Positions 55,861 through 64,000 of a DNA stretch of 64,000 bases are shown here, piece by piece (position 1 is the first letter of the stretch; each line of letters opens with the position of its first letter). A model generated the notes under the pieces. The model saw only the letters and a list, made by a program, of their open reading frames with translations. It ran no database searches and had not been told where the DNA came from. Origin of the DNA: Candidatus Woesearchaeota archaeon (GTDB taxonomy: Archaea; Nanobdellota; Nanobdellia; Woesearchaeales; UBA9642); the NCBI GenBank assembly GCA_003599145.1, contig QZIT01000005.1, positions 191,961 through 255,960 of the forward strand, given 5' to 3'. Position numbers and translations under genes: made by a program.

Positions 55861-56439
55861 TCATAATCCTCTTCTGTCCAATTCATGGTTCACAATCGTT
55901 ACTGATTGACTTGCAAAATAGGTCACATTGCCTAAAGAAACAGGAATAGCTGCTTTTTTTAATCGTTTAAATTCCTTGGGAGGAAACCCTTCATGGTCTC
56001 CAAGAATAAAAACAGGATTTTCTCCGATATCCATGGTTCGTATGTCTTCGCCTTTTCTATCAAGCAGATAAACATTTCGCTCTTCTAGTTCATCCATATA
56101 TTCAAGCAGTCCTTTTTTTTCAACAAAGCAGGCAGGCAGGGCTTCAAATTTCATTCCTTTTTTATACTTGTACAGCATTCTTTTGATTAACCCTGCGACG
56201 TCTTTTTTGCTGATAGGGCTTTCTGTTCCTTCATGCTGGGAATAAATCTCTAAATGTTTTGGAGGATCTGGATGGCCATAGAAAAACAAATCAACCTTGA
56301 CATCGTCTCTTCGTTTATTGGAAACAAAAAACGCCATAATAATAATGTGAATAGCAATATCCATTCTTCCAGCGCTCATTAAATCCTTAAAATTGCCTGT
56401 GGTTACTGCCCGTTTTGAAAAATAGATGAATTGCCTCAT
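55861..56439 (-). CDS. trmY: TrmY-like tRNA pseudouridine-54 N1-methyltransferase
   Basis: '[55 protein letters not shown]...[13 protein letters not shown]'. Confidence 0.88.
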   Translation of the reverse strand: MRQFIYFSKRAVTTGNFKDLMSAGRMDIAIHIIIMAFFVSNKRRDDVKVDLFFYGHPDPPKHLEIYSQHEGTESPISKKDVAGLIKRMLYKYKKGMKFEALPACFVEKKGLLEYMDELEERNVYLLDRKGEDIRTMDIGENPVFILGDHEGFPPKEFKRLKKAAIPVSLGNVTYFASQSVTIVNHELDRRGL

Positions 56440-56499
56440 GAAGAAAGAAAAGGACAGTGCATTTATAAAATTATTTAATAGCACTAGAGTGTAGGAAAA

Positions 56500-56907
56500 C
56501 TAAACAACTTTAATCTCATCAATAGGAAAATAATGCTTCACAATGGCTTCTGTATTTCTCAAATTGCTGGCGTTTCTTCCTATTAAATAGCCTCGTGTTT
56601 TCATGTCGTTGCCTGTTAAAATAATAATCTTGTCTTCCTGTTTGATATCCGTCACTTTCAAGGGCGCAATAACATTCAGGACAAACTGCAAAACGCTGTC
56701 AGAAAATTCCACAACCTTCACTCTTTTTTTCAGCATATTCTCCAATCTGAACAAATTCATCTTATTTTTTCCAAGCGCTTTTCCCAATTCTCCTGGGGCA
56801 ACAACAAAAATAGGCTGCTGCTGGAGGAATAAATCCTTTACCTGCGCGTGGGTAATCTTTTCAAACAGAGAAATCAGTTTGATATCGTCATTGGTATAGG
56901 TAACCAT
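56500..56907 (-). CDS. nusA: NusA-like KH-domain transcription factor
   Basis: 'FVVAPGELGKALGKNKMNLFRLENMLKKRVKVVEFSD', 'RGYLIGRNASNLRNTEAIVKHYF'; position in rpo operon. Confidence 0.92.
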   Translation of the reverse strand: MVTYTNDDIKLISLFEKITHAQVKDLFLQQQPIFVVAPGELGKALGKNKMNLFRLENMLKKRVKVVEFSDSVLQFVLNVIAPLKVTDIKQEDKIIILTGNDMKTRGYLIGRNASNLRNTEAIVKHYFPIDEIKVV

Positions 56908-57170
56908 TATTGCTTGACACCGACAACACTTACAAAAAAAGGCTTTTTGCACAATGTTCCCAAATCTTCGTTAGGCATGTCTAAAACAAGCAATTCAACC
57001 TGCAGCATTTTAGCATACTTTTCGAAATCTTTTTTTGTATCAGGAGCGCAGTTGTTTGCAAGATAAATCTTTTTCAGATGCTTTGCACGCAATGCTCGCA
57101 TAACTGTATTTGTTCCGATGATTAATTTTTTTGCTGTCAGCAATTTTTTCAGTTCAACAGTTTCATTCAT
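56907..57170 (-). CDS. rpl30e: 50S ribosomal protein L30e
   Basis: 'KKLLTAKKLIIGTNTVMRALRAKHLKKIYLANNCAPDTKKDFEKYAKMLQV'; between rpoA2 and nusA. Confidence 0.92.
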   Translation of the reverse strand: MNETVELKKLLTAKKLIIGTNTVMRALRAKHLKKIYLANNCAPDTKKDFEKYAKMLQVELLVLDMPNEDLGTLCKKPFFVSVVGVKQ

Positions 57171-57174
57171 AGTA

Positions 57175-58314
57175 TCACGCTTTCTTAATCTTTGTTATCA
57201 AACCAGGCAACCCTGTTCCAATAGGAACATACTGGTTTAACATGACATTTTCAATGACGCTTTTTAAATCGTCTTTTTCTCCTGTAATGCTTGCCTGAAT
57301 GATGTGCTTAATAGGAGTTTCGAAGCTTGCCCTTGCCAATACAGAAGGCTTTTCCTTGACAATGCCATATCTATTTATTCCCAAAACAGTTCCACTCATC
57401 GTCATGGTATCTGCAACCAGCATAATGTGCCTCATGTCTACGTTTAAGCCTTGGGCATCAATAACTTTAAAGACCTCTTTAATCACTGCCTGTCGTGCAG
57501 CTTCTATGCCCAAAACTTCCTGGATTTCAAAAATATCATTGGACATGACTCTGTTTTGGTCAACAAAATCCAGCTGCAAAATTTCCTTTAAATTGGTTCC
57601 TGCAGTGATGATAATCAATTCATCTCCTCTTTTCACAGGAAGCACTTGCTTAATGCCCTTGACACCGCCAATGTAAACGCTTTTTGCCTTTTGCTTTAAT
57701 TTGTAAATTCCGCTGATGTCTTCTTCTTTTGATTTTGATTTGATAATCAATGAAGCTTCATCGACTTTGAGGGCATAGCCTTTGAAGTTTTTTTCCAATA
57801 CTTTGGCAATCTGCACTGGCTTCACGTTAATATCCGTTAATTTTTTTTCATCGAGCTCGATAACTAATTTTGTTTCTGCAAGATTAATAGACATGCTTGT
57901 CGTGATATCTTTAAGCAAGGTCTCCTTCAATGATTCTGCAAGCTTTTTAACCTGTTCAGGCTGCTGATTGTAAGGTTTTTTTAAGTATATTTCCATCATT
58001 TTTGTACTGATTTCTGCCCTGCCATCAAGAATTTCAATTAATCTCGGCAATCCTGTAGTAACGTTCATTTCAGAAACGCCTGCAAAGTGGAACGTGTTCA
58101 GGGTCATCTGCGTTCCTGGTTCTCCGATGCTTTCAGCGCCAACTAAGCCAACGCATTCACCAGGCTCTGCAATGCCTGTGATGTATTCTAAGTATACTTT
58201 TTCCAAAATGGCCTTTAATTTTGTTTTGGAAATTTTGGAAGGAACATGCGTTTTTATTTCTTCAATTAATTTCTGAGGAAGTTTTTCTTCGTATTCTGCA
58301 TAAAGGTCTTCCAT
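57175..58314 (-). CDS. rpoA2: DNA-directed RNA polymerase subunit A''
   Basis: 'AEPGECVGLVGAESIGEPGTQMTLNTFHFAGVSEMNVTTGLPRL'. Confidence 0.97.
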   Translation of the reverse strand: MEDLYAEYEEKLPQKLIEEIKTHVPSKISKTKLKAILEKVYLEYITGIAEPGECVGLVGAESIGEPGTQMTLNTFHFAGVSEMNVTTGLPRLIEILDGRAEISTKMMEIYLKKPYNQQPEQVKKLAESLKETLLKDITTSMSINLAETKLVIELDEKKLTDINVKPVQIAKVLEKNFKGYALKVDEASLIIKSKSKEEDISGIYKLKQKAKSVYIGGVKGIKQVLPVKRGDELIIITAGTNLKEILQLDFVDQNRVMSNDIFEIQEVLGIEAARQAVIKEVFKVIDAQGLNVDMRHIMLVADTMTMSGTVLGINRYGIVKEKPSVLARASFETPIKHIIQASITGEKDDLKSVIENVMLNQYVPIGTGLPGLITKIKKA

Positions 58315-60912
58315 TTAGTCACCTTCCATAGTATCAATAATGTATTTGACGTTGATAGTGCCACCTTCTGTTTTGCTGACATCAAGACCATCTTCTCCGT
58401 AGTTGAACTGCACTATTTTCTTGCTTGCATCCCTGACCGTAAAGTCATACTCGACTTTCAAGTCCTGCAATGCATTTGCTAATCTTCTGTAAAGATAGCC
58501 CGATTTAGGCGTTCTCAATGCAGTGTCCATCATGCTGTCTCTTCCTGTCATGCTCATGAAGAATAATTCGTAAGGCCTTAAGCCGTGCTTGAATCCTCTG
58601 TTGATAAAGCCATGGGCGGCATAGCCCAAATCTCCTTTTTTGAAAACAGACAATGTTCTGTCCGTGTAACCTTTGTTAATTCTTCCTCCTCTCAATGCCT
58701 GCTGTCCAACGCATGCAGACATCTGGGCGATATTCAGCAAGTTACCTCTTGCTCCTGATTTTATCATCCTCATAATATCAGTATCCTTATTTGCTGTATC
58801 TGAAACTAATTTTCCTGTCTTGTTTCTTGCCTTGTTCAACACTTCAAGAATTCTCAACTCGAGCGTTTCAAGTGCAGTCCTTCCAGGAAGGATTTCCAAT
58901 TTTCCTTCTCTGTAGGTTTTAATCAGGTACTCAACATCCTCTTCTGCCTGGGTAAGATTTTTGGTAATTTCTGCTTCTCCTTTTTCACTGATATCTACAT
59001 CTGCAATGCCTACTGAAAACCCATGCCTCAATAAAACTTCATTGCCAAGGTTAAAGATTTTTCCCAATAAGTCAAGTGCAAATTCTGAACCGTAATATTT
59101 GTGCAGGTTTCTTAACAATAATCCCTGCCCTTCTCCTAAATTTGCTTTGTCCATGCATCCTGAAATTAGTTTTCCGCTTTTGATATGCACAACAGCATCA
59201 GCATCATCAATGCCTGGCTTATATGCCTTAGTGTATCCTGTAAAGTTAAAGTCTTCAGGAAGCAATGTTGAAAATAATTCCCTTCCGGTAATCTGCTTTT
59301 TGTTTGGCAATGCTGAAAAATCCTCAACACCAATGGCCGTTAAAATATCAATAGCTTCTTCTCTAGGAACAACAAAATTTTTCTGTGTCAGCACATACAT
59401 GCCCGAAAGCGAATCGTTCGTTGCTCCAATAATGCTTAATCCATATCTTGGACTGATTAACTGGGTCTGAACATCCATCAAAATTTCTGCTTCTGCCCTT
59501 GCCTCTTCTGTTTGGGGAATGTGCAGGTTCATTTCATCTCCGTCAAAGTCTGCATTGTAAGGCGTGCATACTGCAGGATGGAGTCTCAACGTCAAAGCAG
59601 GAAGCACTCTCACTCTGTGGCACATCATGCTCATTCTGTGCAACGATGGCTGTCTGTTAAAGATGGCAATATCACCATCCATCAAATGCCTTTCAACGAT
59701 AAATCCAGGCTGCAATTCTTCAAGAATCTGCTCTTTTGTTTCATCAGTAATTCTTTTTCTTTTGCCGTCAGGCCTGATTAAATAGTTTGAGCCAGGATAG
59801 CTATTAGGGCCTTTTTCAACGAATTTTTTCAAATACTCTTTATTCCATTCAGTGATTCTTTCCGGAACCGTAATCTTCATGGCAACGATTTTAGGCACGC
59901 CCACTTCGTTGATTTTTAATTTTGGATCTGGGCTGATAACGGTTCTTGCGCTGAAGTTGGTTCTTTTTCCTACAAGGTTGTTTCTGATTCTTCCTTCCTT
60001 GCTGTTGATCCTTGCCGTAAGCGTTTTCAATGGCTGACCGCTTCTATGCCTTGCAGGAGGCAATTGCGCAACTTCATTGTCAAAAAAGGTTGTAATGTGA
60101 TACTGCAATAAATCCCACAAATCTTCAACAATAATTTCAGGAGCCCCTGCATTGATGTTTTCAAATAATCGCTGATTAATCCTGACAATGTCTCCAAGTT
60201 TGTGAGTCAAATCGTCTTCGCTTCGTTCACCGCTTTCCAAGGTGATGGAAGGCCTCATCGTAACTGGAGGAATTGGCATGACCGTTAACACAGACCATTC
60301 CGGCCTCATTGCCTTAGGATTAATGCCAAAGACAACAACATCCTCGTCTGGAATTTTTTCAAGTCTGGTTCTTATTTCAATAGGAGAAAGTCTTTTTTCC
60401 TCTTCTAAAAAGGTTGATGGCTTTTCAATAAGAATTGCTTTTTGCTTTGCCTTGCAGTAAGGGCATTGCTTAATTGCTTTGGTTGTTGAAATAATCTCTT
60501 TTATTTTGTCTCTTCGTGCAACCAGTCCTGCTTCTTTTTCAACTCTATCCAGCTCTTCCATAACAGTATCAATTCTCTGTTTAGGAATTAACAGTCTGCC
60601 ACAATCTCTGCAGGTGCTTTTTAACATATCAGCTATAAGAGAAACAAACTTAATATGAAGAATAGGTCTTGCCAGTTCAATATATCCAAAATGGCCTATG
60701 CACTCTTTTAATTTTCCACCGCAGGTTTTGCATCGCAATCCAGGATCAATAACTCCCAAACGGATATCCATTAAACCACCGTCTACAGGATAGCCTTCTT
60801 TATCATACAATTCAGGCGTAACGATTTTTACCGTGGCCATTGTTTTGATGAACTGAGGGCTCATGAAGCCAAATTCGATGCTGCTTACTTTTTTATTGAG
60901 GTATTCTTCCAT
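58315..60912 (-). CDS. rpoA1: DNA-directed RNA polymerase subunit A'
   Basis: 'NADFDGDEMNLHIPQTEEARAEA' catalytic motif, Zn-binding 'CKTCGGKLKECIGHFGYIEL'. Confidence 0.98.
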   Translation of the reverse strand: MEEYLNKKVSSIEFGFMSPQFIKTMATVKIVTPELYDKEGYPVDGGLMDIRLGVIDPGLRCKTCGGKLKECIGHFGYIELARPILHIKFVSLIADMLKSTCRDCGRLLIPKQRIDTVMEELDRVEKEAGLVARRDKIKEIISTTKAIKQCPYCKAKQKAILIEKPSTFLEEEKRLSPIEIRTRLEKIPDEDVVVFGINPKAMRPEWSVLTVMPIPPVTMRPSITLESGERSEDDLTHKLGDIVRINQRLFENINAGAPEIIVEDLWDLLQYHITTFFDNEVAQLPPARHRSGQPLKTLTARINSKEGRIRNNLVGKRTNFSARTVISPDPKLKINEVGVPKIVAMKITVPERITEWNKEYLKKFVEKGPNSYPGSNYLIRPDGKRKRITDETKEQILEELQPGFIVERHLMDGDIAIFNRQPSLHRMSMMCHRVRVLPALTLRLHPAVCTPYNADFDGDEMNLHIPQTEEARAEAEILMDVQTQLISPRYGLSIIGATNDSLSGMYVLTQKNFVVPREEAIDILTAIGVEDFSALPNKKQITGRELFSTLLPEDFNFTGYTKAYKPGIDDADAVVHIKSGKLISGCMDKANLGEGQGLLLRNLHKYYGSEFALDLLGKIFNLGNEVLLRHGFSVGIADVDISEKGEAEITKNLTQAEEDVEYLIKTYREGKLEILPGRTALETLELRILEVLNKARNKTGKLVSDTANKDTDIMRMIKSGARGNLLNIAQMSACVGQQALRGGRINKGYTDRTLSVFKKGDLGYAAHGFINRGFKHGLRPYELFFMSMTGRDSMMDTALRTPKSGYLYRRLANALQDLKVEYDFTVRDASKKIVQFNYGEDGLDVSKTEGGTINVKYIIDTMEGD

Positions 60913-60933
60913 AGTTTCGCTCTCTTTTTATCG

Positions 60934-62736
60934 TTAGTATTTCCCTTTTAATTTTAACTTTGGATAAACCCCGAAACTTTTGAACTCGTCGAGGATTAAT
61001 TTGAATGCGTAGCTCATTTCAACCGTGTTGATTTCGACATTTTCACCGCAGACGTTGCAGTAATATTTATTTTTTCTTGCGTCATGAATAGCTACCATGC
61101 CGCAGTTTTCACAAACAGGAACCATCAATTTGTCTGAATCGAATCTCTCTTTCAACAACAGCGATGCGCCATGAGCAACAAAGGTATCTTTTTCCATTTC
61201 TCCCAATCTCAATCCGCCTTCTTTTGCTCTTCCTTCTGTCGGCTGCCTTGTCAATAACTGTATTGGGCCTCTTGCTCGGGAGTGCATCTTGTTGCTTACT
61301 AAATGCTTTAATCTTAAGTAATACATATTCCCGATAAAAATTCTTGCCTTGTACTGCTTTCCTGTTGTTCCGCTGTACATGACTTCAGTTCCATCTTCCC
61401 TGAATCCTAAAGACAACAATTCTTTTCGCAAATCGGCTTCTTTTTCGCTTGCGAAAATAGTGCCGTCGATAAACCTTCCTGACATTGCTCCAACTTTTCC
61501 TGCCAACGCCTCTAAAACATGCGCAACCGTCATTCTCGTTGGTATACCGTGAGGACTGAAAATAATATCTGGCTTCATGCCTGATGCAGAAAAGGGAACA
61601 TCTTCCTCAGGAACAATCATGCCTATAACCCCTTTCTGGCCGTGCCTGCTGGTAAATTTATCGCCTATTTCGGGTATTTTTAAATCCCTTAATCTTACCT
61701 GCACCAATTTATTTCCTTCTTCATTTTCTGTCAATAGAATCATGTCAACAATGCCCTCTTCACCGTGCTTGAGTGCAGTTGATGCCTCTCTTTTCTGGTT
61801 AGAGGTTAAGTTGTATTCATCAAGAGAGCTTAAAAATCTTGGTGGGCTGGCTTTTCCAATAATGACATCGCCTTCTGCAACTTTTGCCTCTGGGAAAACA
61901 ATGCCGTCTTCCTCTAAAAACCTATAGTCTCTTTCTGACCTGTACCCTTTAACATCTTTATCAGGAATGCCTATCTCATCAATCAATCCTCCTGAATAAC
62001 GCAGTTCTTCTGAACTCACCGGTCTGTAATACGAGCTTCTTCCAAGGCCTCTGTCAACAGAGCCTCTGTTTAAAATAATAGCATCTTCCATATTATATCC
62101 GTCATAGGACATAACGGCAACAACAACATTCTGCCCTGCAGGGTGTTTTTCAAAATTAGAAATTTCATGCGTCAGCGTATGGACTAAGGGAACCTGAGGG
62201 TAATGCATCAAATTGACATCCATATCCATTCTGACAAAATAATTAGTAACGTAAAATCCGATAGCATGCTTTTGGTTTTTTGAGCCCTGCATCAGTCTGA
62301 CGCTGTGATTGTAGTTTCCCAAAGGAACTAAGCTGGTACATAAGCCAACAATGTCCATAGGGCTGATTTCCAAATGCGTATGCTCCGACGTTAATTCTCC
62401 TTCATAAAATGCAACTAATGCATTTTCTTCTTCAGTAGCATCAAGATATTCAATGACTCCCTGCTTTACTAAATCGCTCCAGGTTATTTCGTTCTTTTCC
62501 AACTGCTGAATATGCCTTTCTGTGAGCAAAGGTTTTCCATCCTTAACAACAAGCAACGGCCTTACTGCCCTTCCTTTTGACATCTCAATAAAAACCTGGT
62601 TCAAAGCCTCATTGTAGATAACGTTCAAAGTTGAGGCTATTTTTCCCATTCTTCGTTGGGAAATCAATCTGTCCACAAAACTCTTGGGGTCTTGAACGGT
62701 TCCGATAAAGCTGTTGTCTAAAAACACTTCAGTCAT
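60934..62736 (-). CDS. rpoB1: DNA-directed RNA polymerase subunit B'
   Basis: 'GDKFTSRHGQKGVIGMIVPEEDVPF', 'RARGPIQLLTRQPTEGRAKEGGLRLGEMEKD'. Confidence 0.98.
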   Translation of the reverse strand: MTEVFLDNSFIGTVQDPKSFVDRLISQRRMGKIASTLNVIYNEALNQVFIEMSKGRAVRPLLVVKDGKPLLTERHIQQLEKNEITWSDLVKQGVIEYLDATEEENALVAFYEGELTSEHTHLEISPMDIVGLCTSLVPLGNYNHSVRLMQGSKNQKHAIGFYVTNYFVRMDMDVNLMHYPQVPLVHTLTHEISNFEKHPAGQNVVVAVMSYDGYNMEDAIILNRGSVDRGLGRSSYYRPVSSEELRYSGGLIDEIGIPDKDVKGYRSERDYRFLEEDGIVFPEAKVAEGDVIIGKASPPRFLSSLDEYNLTSNQKREASTALKHGEEGIVDMILLTENEEGNKLVQVRLRDLKIPEIGDKFTSRHGQKGVIGMIVPEEDVPFSASGMKPDIIFSPHGIPTRMTVAHVLEALAGKVGAMSGRFIDGTIFASEKEADLRKELLSLGFREDGTEVMYSGTTGKQYKARIFIGNMYYLRLKHLVSNKMHSRARGPIQLLTRQPTEGRAKEGGLRLGEMEKDTFVAHGASLLLKERFDSDKLMVPVCENCGMVAIHDARKNKYYCNVCGENVEINTVEMSYAFKLILDEFKSFGVYPKLKLKGKY

Positions 62737-64000
62737 TTGATTACCTCTAATCCTGATTCTTTTAATTGCTTGATAACCAAAGCTTCATCAAGCTCGTCAG
62801 TAATGTTTGCTAATAGCGCAAGGTTTTTTCTCAATCCAATATTGGTTCCTTCTGGAGTTTCGCTTGGGCACAATCTTCCTAAATGAGTACTGTGCAATGC
62901 CCTTGCTTCAAAATTTTCCTGGCTGGCGCTTAATGGGCTCACCACTCTTTGTAAATGAGAAAGCGTTTGCAAAAAGTTCAATCGCTCGATTCTCTGCGAA
63001 ATACCTTTTCTTCCTCCCACCCATGTTCCGGTAGCCATGCTGCTGTAAATTCTCTGTGTTAAAAGCTTGTCTCTGATAATGACTTTGATGCTTGGGAATT
63101 TTCCTCTTTTGACAATTCTCTGGAAGTTGTACAGCAAATCTCCAATTAACACTTTTAAGTTTACTCTGAACAAATCTGCAAGCAAATCACCGCTCAACTT
63201 TAACCGCTTGTTCATGTAGTGATCTTTATCATCAACCGCATATTGCTCTGTTGAAACGAGAATGAATTTTTTTAAGATTTTACAGAGATTATACGCCTTA
63301 TAGACTCTGTCTTTTTCATCTATGCCCAAGTGGGGAAGCAAATATTTATCAAGAATCTCCTGCATTCTCTGCACCCTGATTTCCTTTGACTGCGTTATGC
63401 CTACTTTTTTAGCGACATAATCAATGGCATCATCGACTGTTTTAATATCGACAAATTCGTAAAGATTAATAAACACTTCAGAGCTTTCAGGCAAATCAAT
63501 AAAACGCATGATTTCCTCGTCTTTTAACAATCCCAATGCCTTGATGATGGCAAGAACGGGAATTCTTTTTACTCTGGTAAAGCTGATATAGAAAATTTCA
63601 TCTTTTAATTTTTCAAAACTGTGCGGAATTTTATAAGAACCTCGTTCTGAAAATAATCTTCCCGTATACTCGCTGGTTCCTCCAACATCCCTTTCAATCA
63701 GTAACTTATTTGCTGCAAGATCCTCTACTTTCACAAGCGCTTTTTCAGTGCCGTTGATAATAAAATATCCGCCAGGATCATCCGGATCTTCGCCTTTATC
63801 TATTAATTCCTGTCTCTTCATGCCATGCAAATGGCAGTATTTTGACTTGAGCATGATAGGAAGGCTGCCTATCTGTGTTTTGAATGATTCTCTCTGAACG
63901 CCGTTAATATGCGCTGAAACTTCGATAAACAAGGGAGCAGCATAAGAAATTTTTCTCAATCGCGCTTCAACAGGATAAATGACTCTTTTTGAGCCGTCTG
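62733..64000 (-). CDS. rpoB2: DNA-directed RNA polymerase subunit B'' (5' end beyond window)
   Basis: 'CPSETPEGTNIGLRKNLAL'; frame stays open to 64000 (DGSKRVIYPVEARLRKISYAAPLF), so the true start lies outside. Confidence 0.96.
   Translation of the reverse strand, partial: DGSKRVIYPVEARLRKISYAAPLFIEVSAHINGVQRESFKTQIGSLPIMLKSKYCHLHGMKRQELIDKGEDPDDPGGYFIINGTEKALVKVEDLAANKLLIERDVGGTSEYTGRLFSERGSYKIPHSFEKLKDEIFYISFTRVKRIPVLAIIKALGLLKDEEIMRFIDLPESSEVFINLYEFVDIKTVDDAIDYVAKKVGITQSKEIRVQRMQEILDKYLLPHLGIDEKDRVYKAYNLCKILKKFILVSTEQYAVDDKDHYMNKRLKLSGDLLADLFRVNLKVLIGDLLYNFQRIVKRGKFPSIKVIIRDKLLTQRIYSSMATGTWVGGRKGISQRIERLNFLQTLSHLQRVVSPLSASQENFEARALHSTHLGRLCPSETPEGTNIGLRKNLALLANITDELDEALVIKQLKESGLEVIK

Noticed and set aside
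1-64000. CRISPR array, transposase or integrase
   Set aside because: No regularly spaced direct repeats and no recognizable transposase or integrase ORF were seen on reading the window.

Overview
This 64 kb window looks like chromosome from an archaeon, probably a DPANN / Woesearchaeota-like lineage. That lineage call is an inference from split RNAP subunits, TFB, 'MKKAQ..' pilin-like N-termini, PGF-pre-PGF surface proteins and BHB tRNA introns. Housekeeping content includes: the RNA polymerase operon B''-B'-A'-A''-L30e-NusA-like with TrmY and rpS12; MetRS and class II LysRS; Elp3, TFB, Pth2, Mtq2-like and NSUN methyltransferases, MGMT and an AlkD-like protein; pyruvoyl-dependent arginine decarboxylase; and three HIT proteins. 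There are three tRNA genes. Arg(GCG) and Leu(TAA) carry bulge-helix-bulge introns of 12 and 30 nt; Thr(GGT) has none. Accessory content includes an MNT/HEPN (MntA/HepT-type) module with a third overlapping micro-ORF and a DUF2683/RelE-type module. The most striking region is a ~14 kb cluster (41.5-55.4 kb) of three giant paralogous surface proteins with an M6 protease-dockerin gene embedded. Each giant protein has an N-terminal lipobox, beta-helix and/or Cys-rich repeats, a poly-Gly hinge, a PGF-pre-PGF domain, a TM segment and a cytoplasmic UBA-like tail. Other notable items are a UppS-like cis-prenyltransferase without its catalytic motif, gene-fragment junctions, an HExxxH putative protease and very small acidic or Cys-rich proteins. 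I saw no CRISPR array, rRNA gene or transposase. All family assignments come from reading motifs; no database search was run.
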